The translations under genes were made by a program, and so were the position numbers. DNA of 64,000 nt from Lucifuga dentata (lineage: Eukaryota; Chordata; Actinopteri; Ophidiiformes; Bythitidae): contig VXCM01001272.1 of NCBI GenBank assembly GCA_014773175.1, positions 1-64,000 on the forward strand, given 5' to 3'. Position 1 is the first letter of the stretch, and each line of letters starts with the position of its first letter. This document shows positions 12,699 to 25,260 of this stretch, in pieces. The notes under the pieces are model-generated. The model had not been told where the DNA came from. It did not search any database and saw nothing but the letters and a program-made list of their open reading frames with translations.

Positions 12699-12725
12699 CC
12701 CTCCTGTTCAGCTTCACCAAGAGCA
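12595..12725. repeat. Perfect 65-bp duplication around single N (12660)
   Basis: 12595-12659 and 12661-12725 are identical (TCTCTG/CT repeat followed by ctcctgttcagcttcaccaa and gagca), separated by one N. Same assembly signature as at 5813. Confidence 0.92.
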
Positions 12726-15700
12726 CTGCACTGGTTTTGGAGGACAATGTCTCATTGCTGCCTGTGTGGAAGTTGAACAACCACAATACCAGGGCACAAG
12801 CTGGTAGGGTATGGGTTGGGGAGGTTGATGTCCTAACATAGCTTTCCCAAAAAAAAACAACAAAAAAACAAAAAACTTGTTCAGTCTTCTTCTGCTGGTG
12901 TTCAATAGCTTCACAAGAAAGCCCAATCTAACTGCAGAATGCTCCTGTAAAGAGTTATATAAGTACAAGGAGAGATCATATTCCCATCTATCCTGTGGCT
13001 TCTAAGAAATGTATGGTGGAACTATTACCAGATTAGCACACACATAACCTAATGACAGCACTGAGGACAAGGAGACACAAAAAGAGTTTTATTTACTTTC
13101 TTTTTCTGCTTTTTTTCTGAACCGGAAAAGGTACAAACCATGCAGGTCAAGGTTTCCTTTAATGAATAAGTAATGATGAGTAGTGTTGTTTATGCAACCC
13201 AAAATAAGTAATGTGTGATGAATTTCCAGCCTGCCTCCACATCTAAACATTGCTCGCTCGGCTACAACATGCTGGAGGTGGTCTCTGGCCCTACATACTT
13301 CAAACATCCAGCAGATGGTACTGTCTCACAGACAGTCAGAGGGAGTCCTCTGTTAATGAAACAGCATATGTCACAATGTTTTGACATACATGATATACAC
13401 AAAGAACAGACATTTTAATTGTTAGTCTCCTGTATTACACAAATGCTTTATCCAGTAGGAATTTTAGGCTAGATCATAACGCAAAGTTCTTTGAAGAAAG
13501 GACTACATTAGATCTTATGGCACAGTGACACAAAGCGTAAAATTTGTCCTGACAACCTAAGGGTTAAAGAAATCTGTTACACACCGAGCTTCCTGATACA
13601 ATTAACCCTTTGAGTGCTGTTACACCCTAAGGCAAATCAAAACAATGCCCCAAAAAAGGAATGTAGATTACAACAAATCACACACAAACATGATCCCGCC
13701 CACACACCCACACACACACACATATGGAGCAGATTGACTGCTAAATGGCATATAGTAAACACACAGTTTTAACACCCTGCTGGGAGTAAAGCTGATCACT
13801 AGCTTCTATAGTCAAACAAACATGCACACACACACACACAGTTCCACAATTTTTCTAGTTGAATGCAGATCTCTCTCTCTCTCACACACACTCACACTAA
13901 ATCCTCTTGGCTCCTGTGTGCCCGGACCAGTGGGGCAATAATGCAGTAGCAGCTCTAGAGAGTGGTTAATCTTTAACCAGGAAGGGATTTGCCTATCAGC
14001 TCATTAAAACCAGCAGTGCAGCGTTAGCCCGTCTATCTGATCCAGCCACCAACCTGGCCAGGCCAAATCCAAACCAGCATGCGTTGAAACAAACTGCAAC
14101 TAACTCTGTGTCCACGCTTCTCTTGAATGGGTTTTACTTCACTCAGGCAGCATGTAGGATCACAAGCAGGAAAACCAGAGGAGAGGCTAAAATTACCAAG
14201 AGCCACTATCTGATACAAAGCAGCCGTTTAGAGTCCGCTTGATGAGGACATGTCACCCTGCATGGTTGACTGACTTTCTAGCTATTCAAAGATATGCTGA
14301 TAAGGGCAGATAGAAGGATAAGAAACTGAGAATTAAAGAAAACTAAGGGCTTGTAGAAGAAGTAATGTAAATGAAAACTCTGCAAACACGACAGAATATG
14401 AGAATGATATTCCCAGCTACAGCTGTTAAAAAGTGACAATTTATTCAACAACATCGATATAATTGATGAAAATCCAAATTTTTACAAGATACAGTTTTGA
14501 AATAGAACTCCTTATGCACTGCATCTAAAAGCAGGTATTTAAACAGTGACAAAAGGATGAGGGATGATCTTCAAGTTGGACAAGCAGTCACGCAAAGAAT
14601 ATGCATGTGCACAAGAGCACATAGGCACAGGCACACACACACACACACACACACACTAGGAACACAGCAGGATAAACCTGCTCTGGTAGTTCTAGGTTTG
14701 TTTGACTTCTGAAATGAGATGTCAGAGTGATCTACCCTCAGGCGTTAACAGAACGGATGTGTGCATATTTATGTATGTGTGTTTGCACATGCACACACCC
14801 CATGCAAGTGCATGTCTGTGCACATGCATACCGTCTCTTGTACTTCATACTAGAGATAAATCCTTAATATCAAAAACATTGAAAATGCAGCTCAGTGGCT
14901 ACAGAGTTACAGAATCAAAGGTGACAATTCCACAGAAGGAGACAGAGAATAGAAGAAAGGAAGGGAAAAAAAAAGAGAGAAACAGAGGAAGGGGTGGCTG
15001 TGCAAGAGAGCAAGAGATCAATCAAGAAACAGAGAGAGAAAGACAGAGTATTGTCTCTCTCGGCTGACATTATACAGCAGGCCTCCATTATGGAGCTACA
15101 GCAAAGAACAGAGTACATCTTCCTCTGACCTAGCTTGCTCTCACTGTCTTAAACGCACACATACACACACATACTTATACACAAGCACATATATGCACGC
15201 ACGCAAGCACACACACACACAAAAACACCTCTGTGCAAAGTGTAGTCTTCCTGTATTTTACCTTGTGTAGGTCTAAATGATACGTCTATGTATGTGAGTG
15301 TGCACGTATGCACATGCATGTTATTATTCATCCCTCACCTCCTACTTCTTTTCCTCTCCTCCACTCATTCTGTATTCACCCCCCACCTGCCTGCCAGCAG
15401 CTTGCAACAAAAACACAGAGATTTCAAAAGACCAGCCGACATCGCTCTCTCTTCACCTTTCTCTCTTTTATTCTCCAAAGCACACAGACACAGAAAGAAA
15501 GCATGTCTTGAGGGTAGGCACGAGCTGAGATGATTTTCTCTCCCCTCCTCCTCCTCCTCCTCCTCCCTCCATCAGATTTCCCCACCCCAACACTGCCATT
15601 TCCTCTGTCTGTTAATTACATAGAGGCTGTGGTTGGGGTTGTGTGTATGTGTGTCATCTGGGGACTCTGTGGCTGTGTTCTCTGAGACACCAGCGTGGGC

Positions 15701-15804
15701 GTATGACAGAACAGTCTGGTTACGCTTCGCAACGCTCTTAAAGAGTGTGAACACACACATTCTCGCGCTCGGGCTCACAAACACACAAACACACATAAGA
15801 GCCT

Positions 15805-15808
<4 letters not shown>

Positions 15809-15848
<40 letters not shown>
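15809..15848. repeat. (TC)n microsatellite
   Basis: Uninterrupted TC tract of about 40 bp. Confidence 0.95.
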
Positions 15849-15852
<4 letters not shown>

Positions 15853-16009
15853 GCTCTTTGTGGTCCATGCCCTGGGAGTCAAGCTGCTGTTTTTACGGCT
15901 GTGCCCTCTGCAGCCTCTCGCCAGAGTGATGCAGCCCTGCAACTGACGAGAGCCACTTCAACCCCAGCCCAACTCTTCAACTAAGATCATCATTTGCTCA
16001 TTGTTTTTC

Positions 16010-16090
16010 GTCTCTTTTAATTAACAAAAAGTTAATCAGCTTCCACTGACCCTTTTAATTAGTTTCACCTATTACAGTGGGGCGAGGAAA
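16010..16090. promoter_or_regulatory. Candidate regulatory element with homeodomain-type sites
   Basis: Two TTTTAATTA motifs (16015 and 16054) and GTTAATCAGC lie within 60 bp of low-repeat sequence in the gse1 first intron. TAATTA is a generic homeodomain core. No conservation information is available. Confidence 0.2.
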
Positions 16091-17378
16091 GACGGAAGAG
16101 TAGCAGCACCAAGGCAGAGAGATGCGATATTGTTACAGACGTCACGCACATGAACTCAAATCACAAATATAAGCAAACACATACACCTGAGAAGCTGCCA
16201 CGGAGCTTACCGTGGTTTCTGCACCTGTGATGCTCTGCCACGTATCTCTCGCCAAATAGATACATATAGATGCACACGCACACACAAACTGTCTCCATGT
16301 CCTACACAGTTGGATATATTGTATTGTTCTGTACTGTACTGTACTGCAAAGCTCTGTGTGTGCTCCTCGCTCTGCCCAGGGATATCAATGAATGTGAAAT
16401 ATTTCACTTGTTATCTTCTTTTTTCAACTTACTCCCTTTCTCACTCCTCTCTCTCTCTCTCTCTCACTCTGCAAGCTTCCTCGGGAGATGAGCATTGTTT
16501 TGTTGGCCCCTGACATGCACTTATCACTTCATCCTTTGTTCAATCTCTCTTTTCCTCTAGTCTCCCTTTCTCTTTGTGATATATTCTGCTGGGTAGTGGC
16601 TGCCTAATTAGCACTCCAAGTGCTCTGCATGGGCCTTGACTCCCAAGCAGCTGCACCGCACATACACACACATGCACAGAGACACGTAAACACACACTAG
16701 CCACTTGACTTTCCATAGCAGGGTCCAGTTGCTTAGAGTTGCCCTATTGTAGTTTTGTAATTGGTCTAATTGGTGTGTGTTCCTGCTTATACATGTGTTT
16801 GCCTGTATCAATGTGGGAGAGCTGACACACCATGTCATGATGACCTGTTATTCTTTCTAGTCACGAACACAAGGTTTCTATTGGCCATGCTTACAGAACG
16901 GCATTAGTGATGTCCTTAGTTCTGCAGGTATTTTGACCATTTTTTAGCAGGATATAACCTTGCTATTTTATATGCTTTGAATATTTGTTGATTTTTCTAC
17001 GGAAAATTTTTAATATCCATTCACAAAAACTTGACCTCATATACTTTCCATACCTCAAGTGCAACCCTAGACCTCTGATATATGGCCATCCAGAGCATAT
17101 CTGGTGCTCCTGATCTCTCAGATTTCAATAAAATCCACTAGACAGCCCTGAACCTTCATCCCAAGTCTCACCTGGCCTGATTTATTACAGCCAGAGCTTG
17201 GTCCCAGACCCAAAAGCTAACAAAATCCTTTCTCAGACACACAAACAGCCAGTCAAAGCATTGTGTCAGTCACCTAATACTAACCCTTGATACAGCACAC
17301 ACCTTAAAATATCCATAACAATACACTGTAAAACCAAACTGACTCTCAGCTTGAGCTTGATGCGAGAAACACAATGAC

Positions 17379-17412
17379 AAAAAAAAAAAAAAAAANAAAA
17401 AAAAAAAAAAAA
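17379..17412. repeat. Poly-A tract with single N (17396)
   Basis: A-only on both sides of the N; probably a collapsed or extended homopolymer. Confidence 0.9.
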
Positions 17413-18081
17413 GTTCACAGTCTCCAATTCTTTACCAACTGGCTAAATCCTCAAGCAGCAGAACAATATGACCTGACAAACTGGGGAATGCTAGCACACT
17501 TGAGTACTGACATATTTACTCTATTCTTCATAACTGCCGTAACTGTCCAACACACACCAGCCTAGAGATGTAACAAGTTGTGACTGTGGTGGATTGGCAT
17601 GGCTCCAGTGCATGTGCATGTATTTGTCTACACATGTGTGGACAGGAGGAAGGATAGAACAATGCTGTTCTGGAGTAGTGCATTGGATAAAGCTCAACAG
17701 GGATATACTTCAAAGGGGACACACATCCAACGGGAAGCAGAGGAAGCCCAATAACATTAGTGTTTCTTTGGCAAGGTTTATACTTCATGTTAACTCTGCA
17801 TATACACATGCGTACTTTATGGCAGTCTGGCACATGAAATACTGTATTCACATCTGGTGGTTCAAATATAAAGTGTCTGTGGTCTGCAACAGAACACCTC
17901 AAAAACTACTGCTAATTTTGTGAAACAGTGCAGAGTGCTTCTGACATGACAAGAGTTGACATTAATACCCTCATGATTTTTTGTAGGTGCTGCATCTTGC
18001 GATGAGTTGTATTAATTCCAAAGGATGCGAATAACCAATGATTCACATGGCATACATGGATAGAATTAATCACAGAACATA

Positions 18082-18254
18082 CACTACAGGCCAGAAGTTT
18101 GAGGCCATAATGTGCTCTTGTTGACACATTTTTCTTGAAAACTAATTAGTTACATTTATTTTATGTATTTTTGTCATTTCCTGTGCAATAAATTGTAANT
18201 TTTTTTTTTTTTTTTTTTAATCTGGGGGTGGCCTCAAACTTCTGGCCTGTAGTT
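18082..18254. mobile_element. Tc1/mariner-like MITE with TA target site
   Basis: This is a 173-bp element with terminal inverted repeats of about 24 bp. The left end begins cactacaggccagaagttt and the right end, reverse-complemented, begins aactacaggccagaagttt; both continue gaggcca. It is flanked by TA on both sides (18080-18081 and 18255-18256), the Tc1/mariner target. The interior is AT-rich with no open frame, plus a poly-T tract and a single N at 18199. It lies within the gse1 first intron. Confidence 0.88.
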
Positions 18255-19181
18255 TACATGACTTGTAGATAACCAATGGTGAGTGTTGCTGATCGCAATC
18301 TCAATATGGTGTGTCCATGACAGTTTAAAAAAAAAAAAAAAAAAAAAAAACTTTAATCAAAGTTGTAAAATTAAAGTTTTAACATGCATGTAAGCATACT
18401 GAGTGACAAGTTGGCCAATTGCAGTCAGAGTGAGGTTTCACTGAAAAATATGGTTTTTACAGATAAAATGTAATGTCCAAACACTGACATTGATTACTTG
18501 AGAAGCATCTATAATTAGCTAAACTAGCGGAATGTGAGTTGTTTAGATTTAGAACTGAGCCTACAGTGAATTGTCAATGCTTGCAAATGAATGGCCCATT
18601 CTTTTAAAACCAGAAAACCTCATGACTTTCCTCATCTGCACAGCGGATATCTATAAATCAAGAGATAATTGAACAGTCTGACATATCAATTAGTCAACAT
18701 TAGATCCATATGACCCAAGCTATAGTAGTCAGCATTCACAGGGAGCAGCAATTTGTAATGAATAGAAGAAGAAGAGAACTCCTACTCACATTTATAGTTT
18801 TACATTTTGTGCTATGCAACAATTAGCTTTATTAAGAATGGTTTATTCATCTATCTACCTCTTTATTTTTTTTGACAATTATATCAGTCACTGGCAATGA
18901 AACACGGCCACATGTGAGATGTGCTCAAATAGAGCCTACCCTTTAGTTATGCAAATACCAGCCAGATAAAACAAGCTGCCACCTAGTTTTTTCTGTGAGA
19001 GCATGTTTAACATGGCAAAGGGCCTCCAACACAAGCATGCAGCTCTATCGATGAACTGATTAAAATACTTAGCCATACAACCCACTTCACTTTTTCAGGC
19101 AAATAACTGACCTTGCTCTCATACACAAGGAGGGATGCTAACAAACACACACACATACACAACATGACGGTCAGCTGATAT

Positions 19182-19217
<36 letters not shown>

Positions 19218-19473
19218 GTGAGAGAGGCAAACAGACTGAGACGTTGATAGATAATGACACGGCCACAGATAGAACAAGAGAGATGGTGTGTGATAGCAAA
19301 AGAAAAGGCCTTTGTTGAAGAGTAGCCTTTGGCACAGTACTAGGTTATACTGTGAGAATGTGACTGGAGAAGAAACAACACACACACACACACACACACA
19401 CAATATAGGTTTAGAGTCACAAAATTCATCCTGAAGAAAAAAGTTCAGTTTGGTCAAGTATAGCCTGTTTGGA

Positions 19474-19510
19474 GTGTGTGTGTGTGTGTGTGCACGCGCG
19501 CGCACATGCT
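19474..19510. repeat. Alternating purine-pyrimidine tract, Z-DNA-prone
   Basis: GT repeat running directly into tgcacgcgcgcgcacatg, giving strict purine-pyrimidine alternation with a CG core. Such tracts are established Z-DNA formers. Confidence 0.75.
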
Positions 19511-19786
19511 TGTGTGAACCTCTTATCTATTGCTCCCAAGCTGCTTGTGTTGTGTTTGGCCAGTGTTTATCAGGTCCTGAGGTATGACAATGACTGCAAC
19601 AATTATCAGCTACACAAACAGACACAATCTATAGATATCTAAATTATGATTTGGTCTGGCGGATATAGCAAGACTGACTCCAAATGTTTTCATCTTTCCA
19701 CATGGGTTCCACACACTATTTTATTCGAACTGAAGATGCAGAACATGTCAACTTTAACATTGCTGGCAGTAATTCTACTGCCCAGC

Positions 19787-19788
<2 letters not shown>

Positions 19789-19832
<44 letters not shown>
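19789..19832. repeat. (TG)n microsatellite
   Basis: Uninterrupted TG tract of about 44 bp. Confidence 0.95.
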
Positions 19833-19835
<3 letters not shown>

Positions 19836-22073
19836 TCCCTAAATGAAATCACAGAGGAGATGAAAGCAGCATGTCTCCAATGCAGCTTGGGGAATGGGTC
19901 TCTAAGCATGGAACTCCACCACAAAAAAAGAGCACAGTGACTCTACCTAACTCAATTGGCTTCCATTGTAATTCACTTTATTGGCATGAAAGCACATTGC
20001 CCAAGGTTGGCAGATAAATATACAGGAAAAACATGTTAGCAGTAGATCTTGGAAACAAGGCAGCAAACAGAAATGTAATGAAGCTAAGTCAGGACTAAAA
20101 AACAGGGTGGGGTTAGGTAGAATAAAACAATGTTAAACCACAGAAAAACACATTACAGGCACAAAAACTCTCTTCCAATTGTGTAATATTAAGGTCAATT
20201 TATCCTGTTTATGAAGTGCAATGGGACAAATCAGGTACAAGATAACATCTGCTGAACACACACACGGAGGCATGAGAGACAGAAAGAGAGTGTGAAAATA
20301 CTTCCTCTTTATGAACTACACTGACCAGGTGAATCTAGATAGAAGCTATAGACTATTACTGATTTCTTTCAGAAGCTGAACAAAGAGCACAGATGCAAAA
20401 TGGGATGCAGCCATTATGGAGAGGATTGAGTCTTGAGCAGCAGAATTTTCAATCAAACTTTATTAGCTGAATCTAGTTATGAGCTACAGTCAGATTCTGT
20501 GGAACAAAAACAAAATAATATTTTTTAATGCTACCAAACTGTACAATAACTGTACAAAAATCCAATTGCAATATAGTGCATAAACTTCCAATCATGGTTA
20601 TACCAGACAATACATTTTTAAAAGGAGATATACCTGTACAGTATACTTTCATTTTAGTATTTGTGATCAGGTTAATTTTTGGCCTAATCTCTTATGGCAT
20701 GCACCATAACCTTCTGTGGTGTGTGTATGTCAATACACATGGATAGCAAATGAGTGCCATATACCATTATCATCTTTGAAAGCACATATCATATCAACCC
20801 CTTCACACAATAATTGCTTGTGAAAAATTAAGCACTGTTCAACAGCAAAGCTGGGGGACACTGGAACATGAATCTGCACAGGCTCATCTTGCAGAGCAGG
20901 TTAGGCTTGCTCTGACACACAGATGGTAAACACACAAACACATGCACACACTCACACACACAAGCAATAAGCAGCTTTATCTGTGATATGTGGAGCAAAA
21001 GCAGAATGGGAGAGAACAAAGATCAAATATCTCTGACTACCTACATCACAACTTCCTCCTCGCTGTGAGTTGGTCTGTCTACCTGCCTGTCTAGCCAACC
21101 TTCTGTCTGTCTCACCTTCACTAAATGGTTTATGACTTGTTTATTCAGCTGTCTTCACTGCTCATTACATTTACAGCTACCTTTACTACCTGTTTTTACA
21201 CCCAATAGTGACATATACACACAGACATATACACAGCGTCACTCTCACACTTAACTTTTTCCATCCTGGCACAAATGCCTGAACTAGCCTATCACCCACA
21301 GAATCCAACAGAATTACACAAAGTCAAAAAGAGGGAGAAACAGAGAGATCACAACAGCAAATAGAAGAGCATGAAACATCTTGGCCAAGGAAAACCCTTC
21401 ATTTCCTTAGCATCCTACAGTGGTTTCTCTTCCATCACATAGGCAGACCACACAGCTGTCCCACTCTGACCAACACACACACACGCACAAAAGGAAAGCA
21501 GTGTGTGCACCCACATTTTCATATCACCTCAGGACATTGTTGTAATGCTAGTCAAATCTAAGCCTCACCCAGTCCCATTCTCTCTAATAGTGAGCTATGT
21601 AAGCCCATGCAAAGGCCTCTTTACAGTCTGTGCTATTCAAAGCTATCAATGTGGGCTGTTGATAAGGAAATGCAAAGTGGGTCACCTTTAACTCCAGGCT
21701 CCTTGTGTAAACAGTACAGGGAGCTGCTTGGGACTCTCCTAATCACTCTCTAAACAGAGCCAGGTGCTGTTGCCACAGACAAACTGTCACCAACACTCTG
21801 CTCAACACAGCTGCTGTCTGGCCCCCAGACACTCACAGCACTGCAGGCTACTGTTGCATGACAAACAGCAAAACGACACCTGAAAGCATGCCAACCCAGT
21901 ATAGGTCTTACCACAATATAGAGGTTTGACAACCTTTACACTGCAGATCACAAGTGAGAAATTCTTTTCCTCAGAGCCAGATTTGCTAAATACTCTTAAC
22001 ACTCTTGTTGTGCGCTGAACCATCAGATATAAGTCTGTGACAAGTGAGGGTAAACCTGCCTTATGTCAGCTTT

Positions 22074-22185
22074 TTCACCATTTTTGTTACCCCTGCCAAA
22101 TAGGTTATATGTTTTTGCCTGTTTTGTAGTTCATCTGTCTGTCAGTAGGACATTTCAAAACCTTACCATGAAAAGTGCATCACAA
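22074..22185. mobile_element. Degraded dispersed-repeat fragment
   Basis: The order tttgttacccctgccaaata, ggttatatgttttt, ttcatctgtctgtcagtagg resembles a widespread animal repeat (gttatccccgccaa...aggttatgtttt...gtctgtcagca). It is diverged and no ends are visible. Confidence 0.35.
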
Positions 22186-22287
22186 TGCTGCTGCCATTCC
22201 ACTCCGTATTTTTTATCCTTATTATGAAACTAACATAGATAGACGTGATTCTGAATCCTGAACATGCTTGTTCAGTTAGGAAGATCT

Positions 22288-22350
22288 GTCCATTTATTAT
22301 CTATACCCCCGTATCCTGTGCAGGGTCGCAGAGGGCTGGAGCCTATCGTG
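22288..22350. mobile_element. Fragment of a common fish LINE/SINE-type 3' repeat
   Basis: The sequence ttattatctatacccccgta, then cctgtgcagggtcgcagagg and gctggagcctatc, matches by eye a very common fish dispersed repeat (consensus near attatctataccc...gggtcgc...ggctggagcctatc). Only about 60 bp are present; the family is not certain. Confidence 0.55.
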
Positions 22351-24413
22351 TAAATGGAAAAATGGGTGTCTGCCAGGTAAAGAGATGCCAAGTAAACCGC
22401 ATAGAGAAGCTGTGTTACAGGTAACAAGAGGGGTAGAATTTACAACTTCTTTCAACATCACAAGAAAGAAATGATGTTTCATGTCAGAAAGGCATGGTAA
22501 TGTTGCAAGTGTCTGATTTGTGATTTAGCATACCAAACAGGAAACTAACCAGTAGTTTTTCCTGTGCATGGCAGAGAATGAAGACAGACCTAACTGAAAT
22601 ACAATAATGCCCTTATAGAATGGCTACCCTATGAATGTTTCGAGATGTGCATGGTTATAATCTTAAATTTGGTACATGTCATACAGAAACAACAAAGGAT
22701 GAAGTAACAATAAGCCAATCAAAATGTTATTATAGCCAAAGAGAATGCCTGCATCTAATTTACACCAGTGTCAAGTTCCGCCTTAAATATGAAAGGGCAG
22801 AGACTACATTCCTGCCTGCATATGCTATTTGATGATCAAAAAAGCTGGAAATAGTCACACAATCTGGTGGAGTTCTTCATATGAAAAACAGAATTTCCAA
22901 AAAGCATCACAGAGCTGCTGGAGTTTACAGGTGCAAAGCCATCAGGTGAAGCACAAGTATGAATGCCGAGCAGACAGACTGAGCATGTGCAGCTCCCAGG
23001 TCTGGCCAGAGAGAGTACAGAAATCAAGACATACATGAACGGAGAACAAGGTTTCCTGAACATGTTCCATTCCATTACTTTTGCATATATTACCATTTGT
23101 GCTTTAAGACAAATAATTTGTAGCTCCATTCTTCGACCAGCAGTGTGACTGATCCTAGCCTTTGGCAAACTCACCATTCTGCTTGAAAGATTTACTGAAA
23201 CAGTATTAATCATAACAATAACAATAGGAGTTAATCCTCTGCTCGGAAAACTTGAAATTGGAAAGGCAACTGCAGCTCTCTTTCAAGAAGGTAAGAGATC
23301 CCAGCCTTGTGCAATCATCCTTGTGTCTTATGTCTTCAAAAGCACGTTGACTGATCCAAAGTAAACAAAAGGGTAATTCCACTATCAAAAAGTAACACTG
23401 GATTGAAACTATCACTCTCAAATTGATCAGGCACTGGAACAAGAGCTAACACTAGACAGCAGGGAAATATAAGTTTGTTTTTTGACTATAAAAGGTTTGC
23501 TTTAGTCATTTTACATCACTAATATTATGTAAACAAATCTATAACTCAAACTCTTCTGTTGTGTAATTATATCATTAATGTAGATGAGGAAAAATAATTA
23601 ACTACATGATGCAATAGCAAAACCAAAAGGGACAAATGAAACCTTCCAGTGTCTTCCAATGACTTGATCAAAATAAATGCTTCCCTCATTTATTTCAACG
23701 TCTTCCTTAGTGTATCTCTGCATCCTGGTCTTATGAGGCATTATGTTATAACAGATTGTGTGCCACGCCAATGCCAAAAAATGACAATATATGACTCCGT
23801 ACATAGCACAGAGATGCCTGTGTAGTGAATGACCTTGCTTCAGCACAAGTCAGTAGCTGTTACAGGCATCAGGAAGACAGTCTCACCATAAAAGCAGCAC
23901 ATACAGTTACAGCTAACCTTATCAGCAGCAGCTAAACACACAGGCTCCTTCTGCCTGCAGATAAACTCAACACACAGCACAGTGTGTTCCTTAAAGCCTA
24001 TTGCTTCACTGCTGTGTTTGTAGACCGTGTTTTAAACCCGAGAAGTGTGTAATGAGCGTGATGAGCAGAGTGTGCATGTGTGTGTGTGTGTGTGTGTGCC
24101 CGTGCGTGTGATCCCTACAGAAGCAGATTGTTAAGGCATGAGTTAAGGAGAAGTGAAGGAGCGTGCTGGAAGTGATTGAAAATGGTCCACCTGCCACACA
24201 GGGTCAGAGGTCAGATCCCACACCAGAGATCACCAAATGGCACCAGTGTTAATACAGCCAGCCGCCATCACATTTCTGTAATATCTATACAGAGGAATAG
24301 CAGAAGTAGCACCTGTTAAAGGACAACCCACAGCAGAAGCAGCCACAAAGCAGCAAAGCATTTACGACCAACAATGCATTTTCACATAAAGGCTACAGTG
24401 GGTTTCCGTGGCT

Positions 24414-24415
<2 letters not shown>

Positions 24416-24476
<61 letters not shown>
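24416..24476. repeat. (CA)30 microsatellite ending at single N (24477)
   Basis: Sixty-one bases of CA immediately followed by an N; true length unknown. Confidence 0.95.
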
Positions 24477-24761
24477 NACGCACAAACCCTCTAGGCTGCA
24501 TTTTACATAATAACCACAACAGCAGACCGGTAACAATGTTACAGTAAGTTAATCTGAGCGGGTGGGGGTCGCCGACTATTCCTGTAAGTCCTCGGGCTAT
24601 AAAACGCGATTGTCTAAAAATCATTAACGGAACGGGATATAAACAGCCAAGGATGTAAAGCTTAATGGCACGCGCGAGCGCACAATCGGCTGTTTCTGTT
24701 ACGCACACTCTTTTCTCTATCGGCGTGTCTCCTCCTCACACACGCACGCACGCGCACACAC

Positions 24762-24800
<39 letters not shown>
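24762..24800. repeat. (AG)n microsatellite within the CpG island region
   Basis: AG tract with one GAAG interruption, between the two CpG clusters of the putative promoter. Confidence 0.9.
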
Positions 24801-24803
<3 letters not shown>

Positions 24804-24969
24804 GCGAGGGCTCGGCACCGACCATCGGAAAAAAAAACTGAAAACTACAACCGCTTCCTCGAAATTGTAATGACTTCCTCAACAAAAACCTTTACCGTAT
24901 GCTCGCTCCTTTACACAAACAACCTCCGTGTTTGAAGCGCTAACTAGAGATTTACATAAAATCACTCAC

Positions 24970-25260
24970 CGCAAACAAGTATGGGCTATTCCAGTGTTTA
25001 GGATTTAGTAATTTTTCTGTCCGTTAGCGGTGAAAGCACGGATCCATCCCTCGGTCGAGAACACAGACTGCACTTTTGTTGTCACGCAGGAAGCTCCGAC
25101 GCCTAGCGAGGCCACGGGGACGGAGCAGAGCGCCGGGGAGAGGAGGAGAGAGGCGGCCGGCTGCTGGGAGCCGGAAGGTGGGGCTTCCTCTCCAGCGGGG
25201 GCCGGACACACAGACAAGCCGGAGGGGGCGGGGGGGTACAAGCACCTGCTCCCCCGTCAC
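24970..25260 (-). other. gse1: Candidate non-coding first exon of gse1
   Basis: On the minus strand a strong donor, TTTGCG followed by gtgagt, lies at 24969/24968, at the edge of a CpG island and upstream of the gse1 start-codon exon. Splicing to 8924 would give a phase-1-compatible junction (G then GC ATG), but reading back in the MSHEP frame meets TAG about 20 bases before the donor. In this transcript translation would therefore begin at the ATG in the 8730-8924 exon. The 5' end is not visible; 25260 is only a nominal limit within the GC-rich stretch. No TATA box is seen at a suitable place on the minus strand. The link to gse1 is inferred from position and strand, and no transcript evidence is available here. 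Confidence 0.5.

Larger units (their letters stand above)
8925..24969 (-). other. gse1: gse1 first intron (16 kb) if the CpG-island exon is used
   Basis: The intron runs from the acceptor at 8925-8926 back to the donor at 24968-24969. Contents include a 12-bp-type tandem repeat near 9050-9105, several poly-A and microsatellite tracts, the candidate alternative first exon at 11224-11257, a Tc1/mariner-like MITE at 18082-18254, a Z-DNA-prone tract at 19474-19510, and degraded repeat fragments near 22080 and 22288. No convincing internal coding exon was found. Confidence 0.5.

Noticed and set aside
21386..21396. Minus-strand ATGAAGG followed by gtttt, a possible MKG-type first exon of gse1
   Set aside because: The donor is poor and there is no CpG-rich or conserved-looking context. 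A second ATGAAGG at about 29431 is followed by gtgtgtgtg repeat and lies upstream of the CpG island; also not supported.
22836..23213. 125-codon minus-strand open frame beginning MINTVSVNLSS, and a plus-strand frame at 22829-23038
   Set aside because: It might be a degraded transposon frame, but I could not match it to a transposase or any other family, and there are no transposon ends around it.
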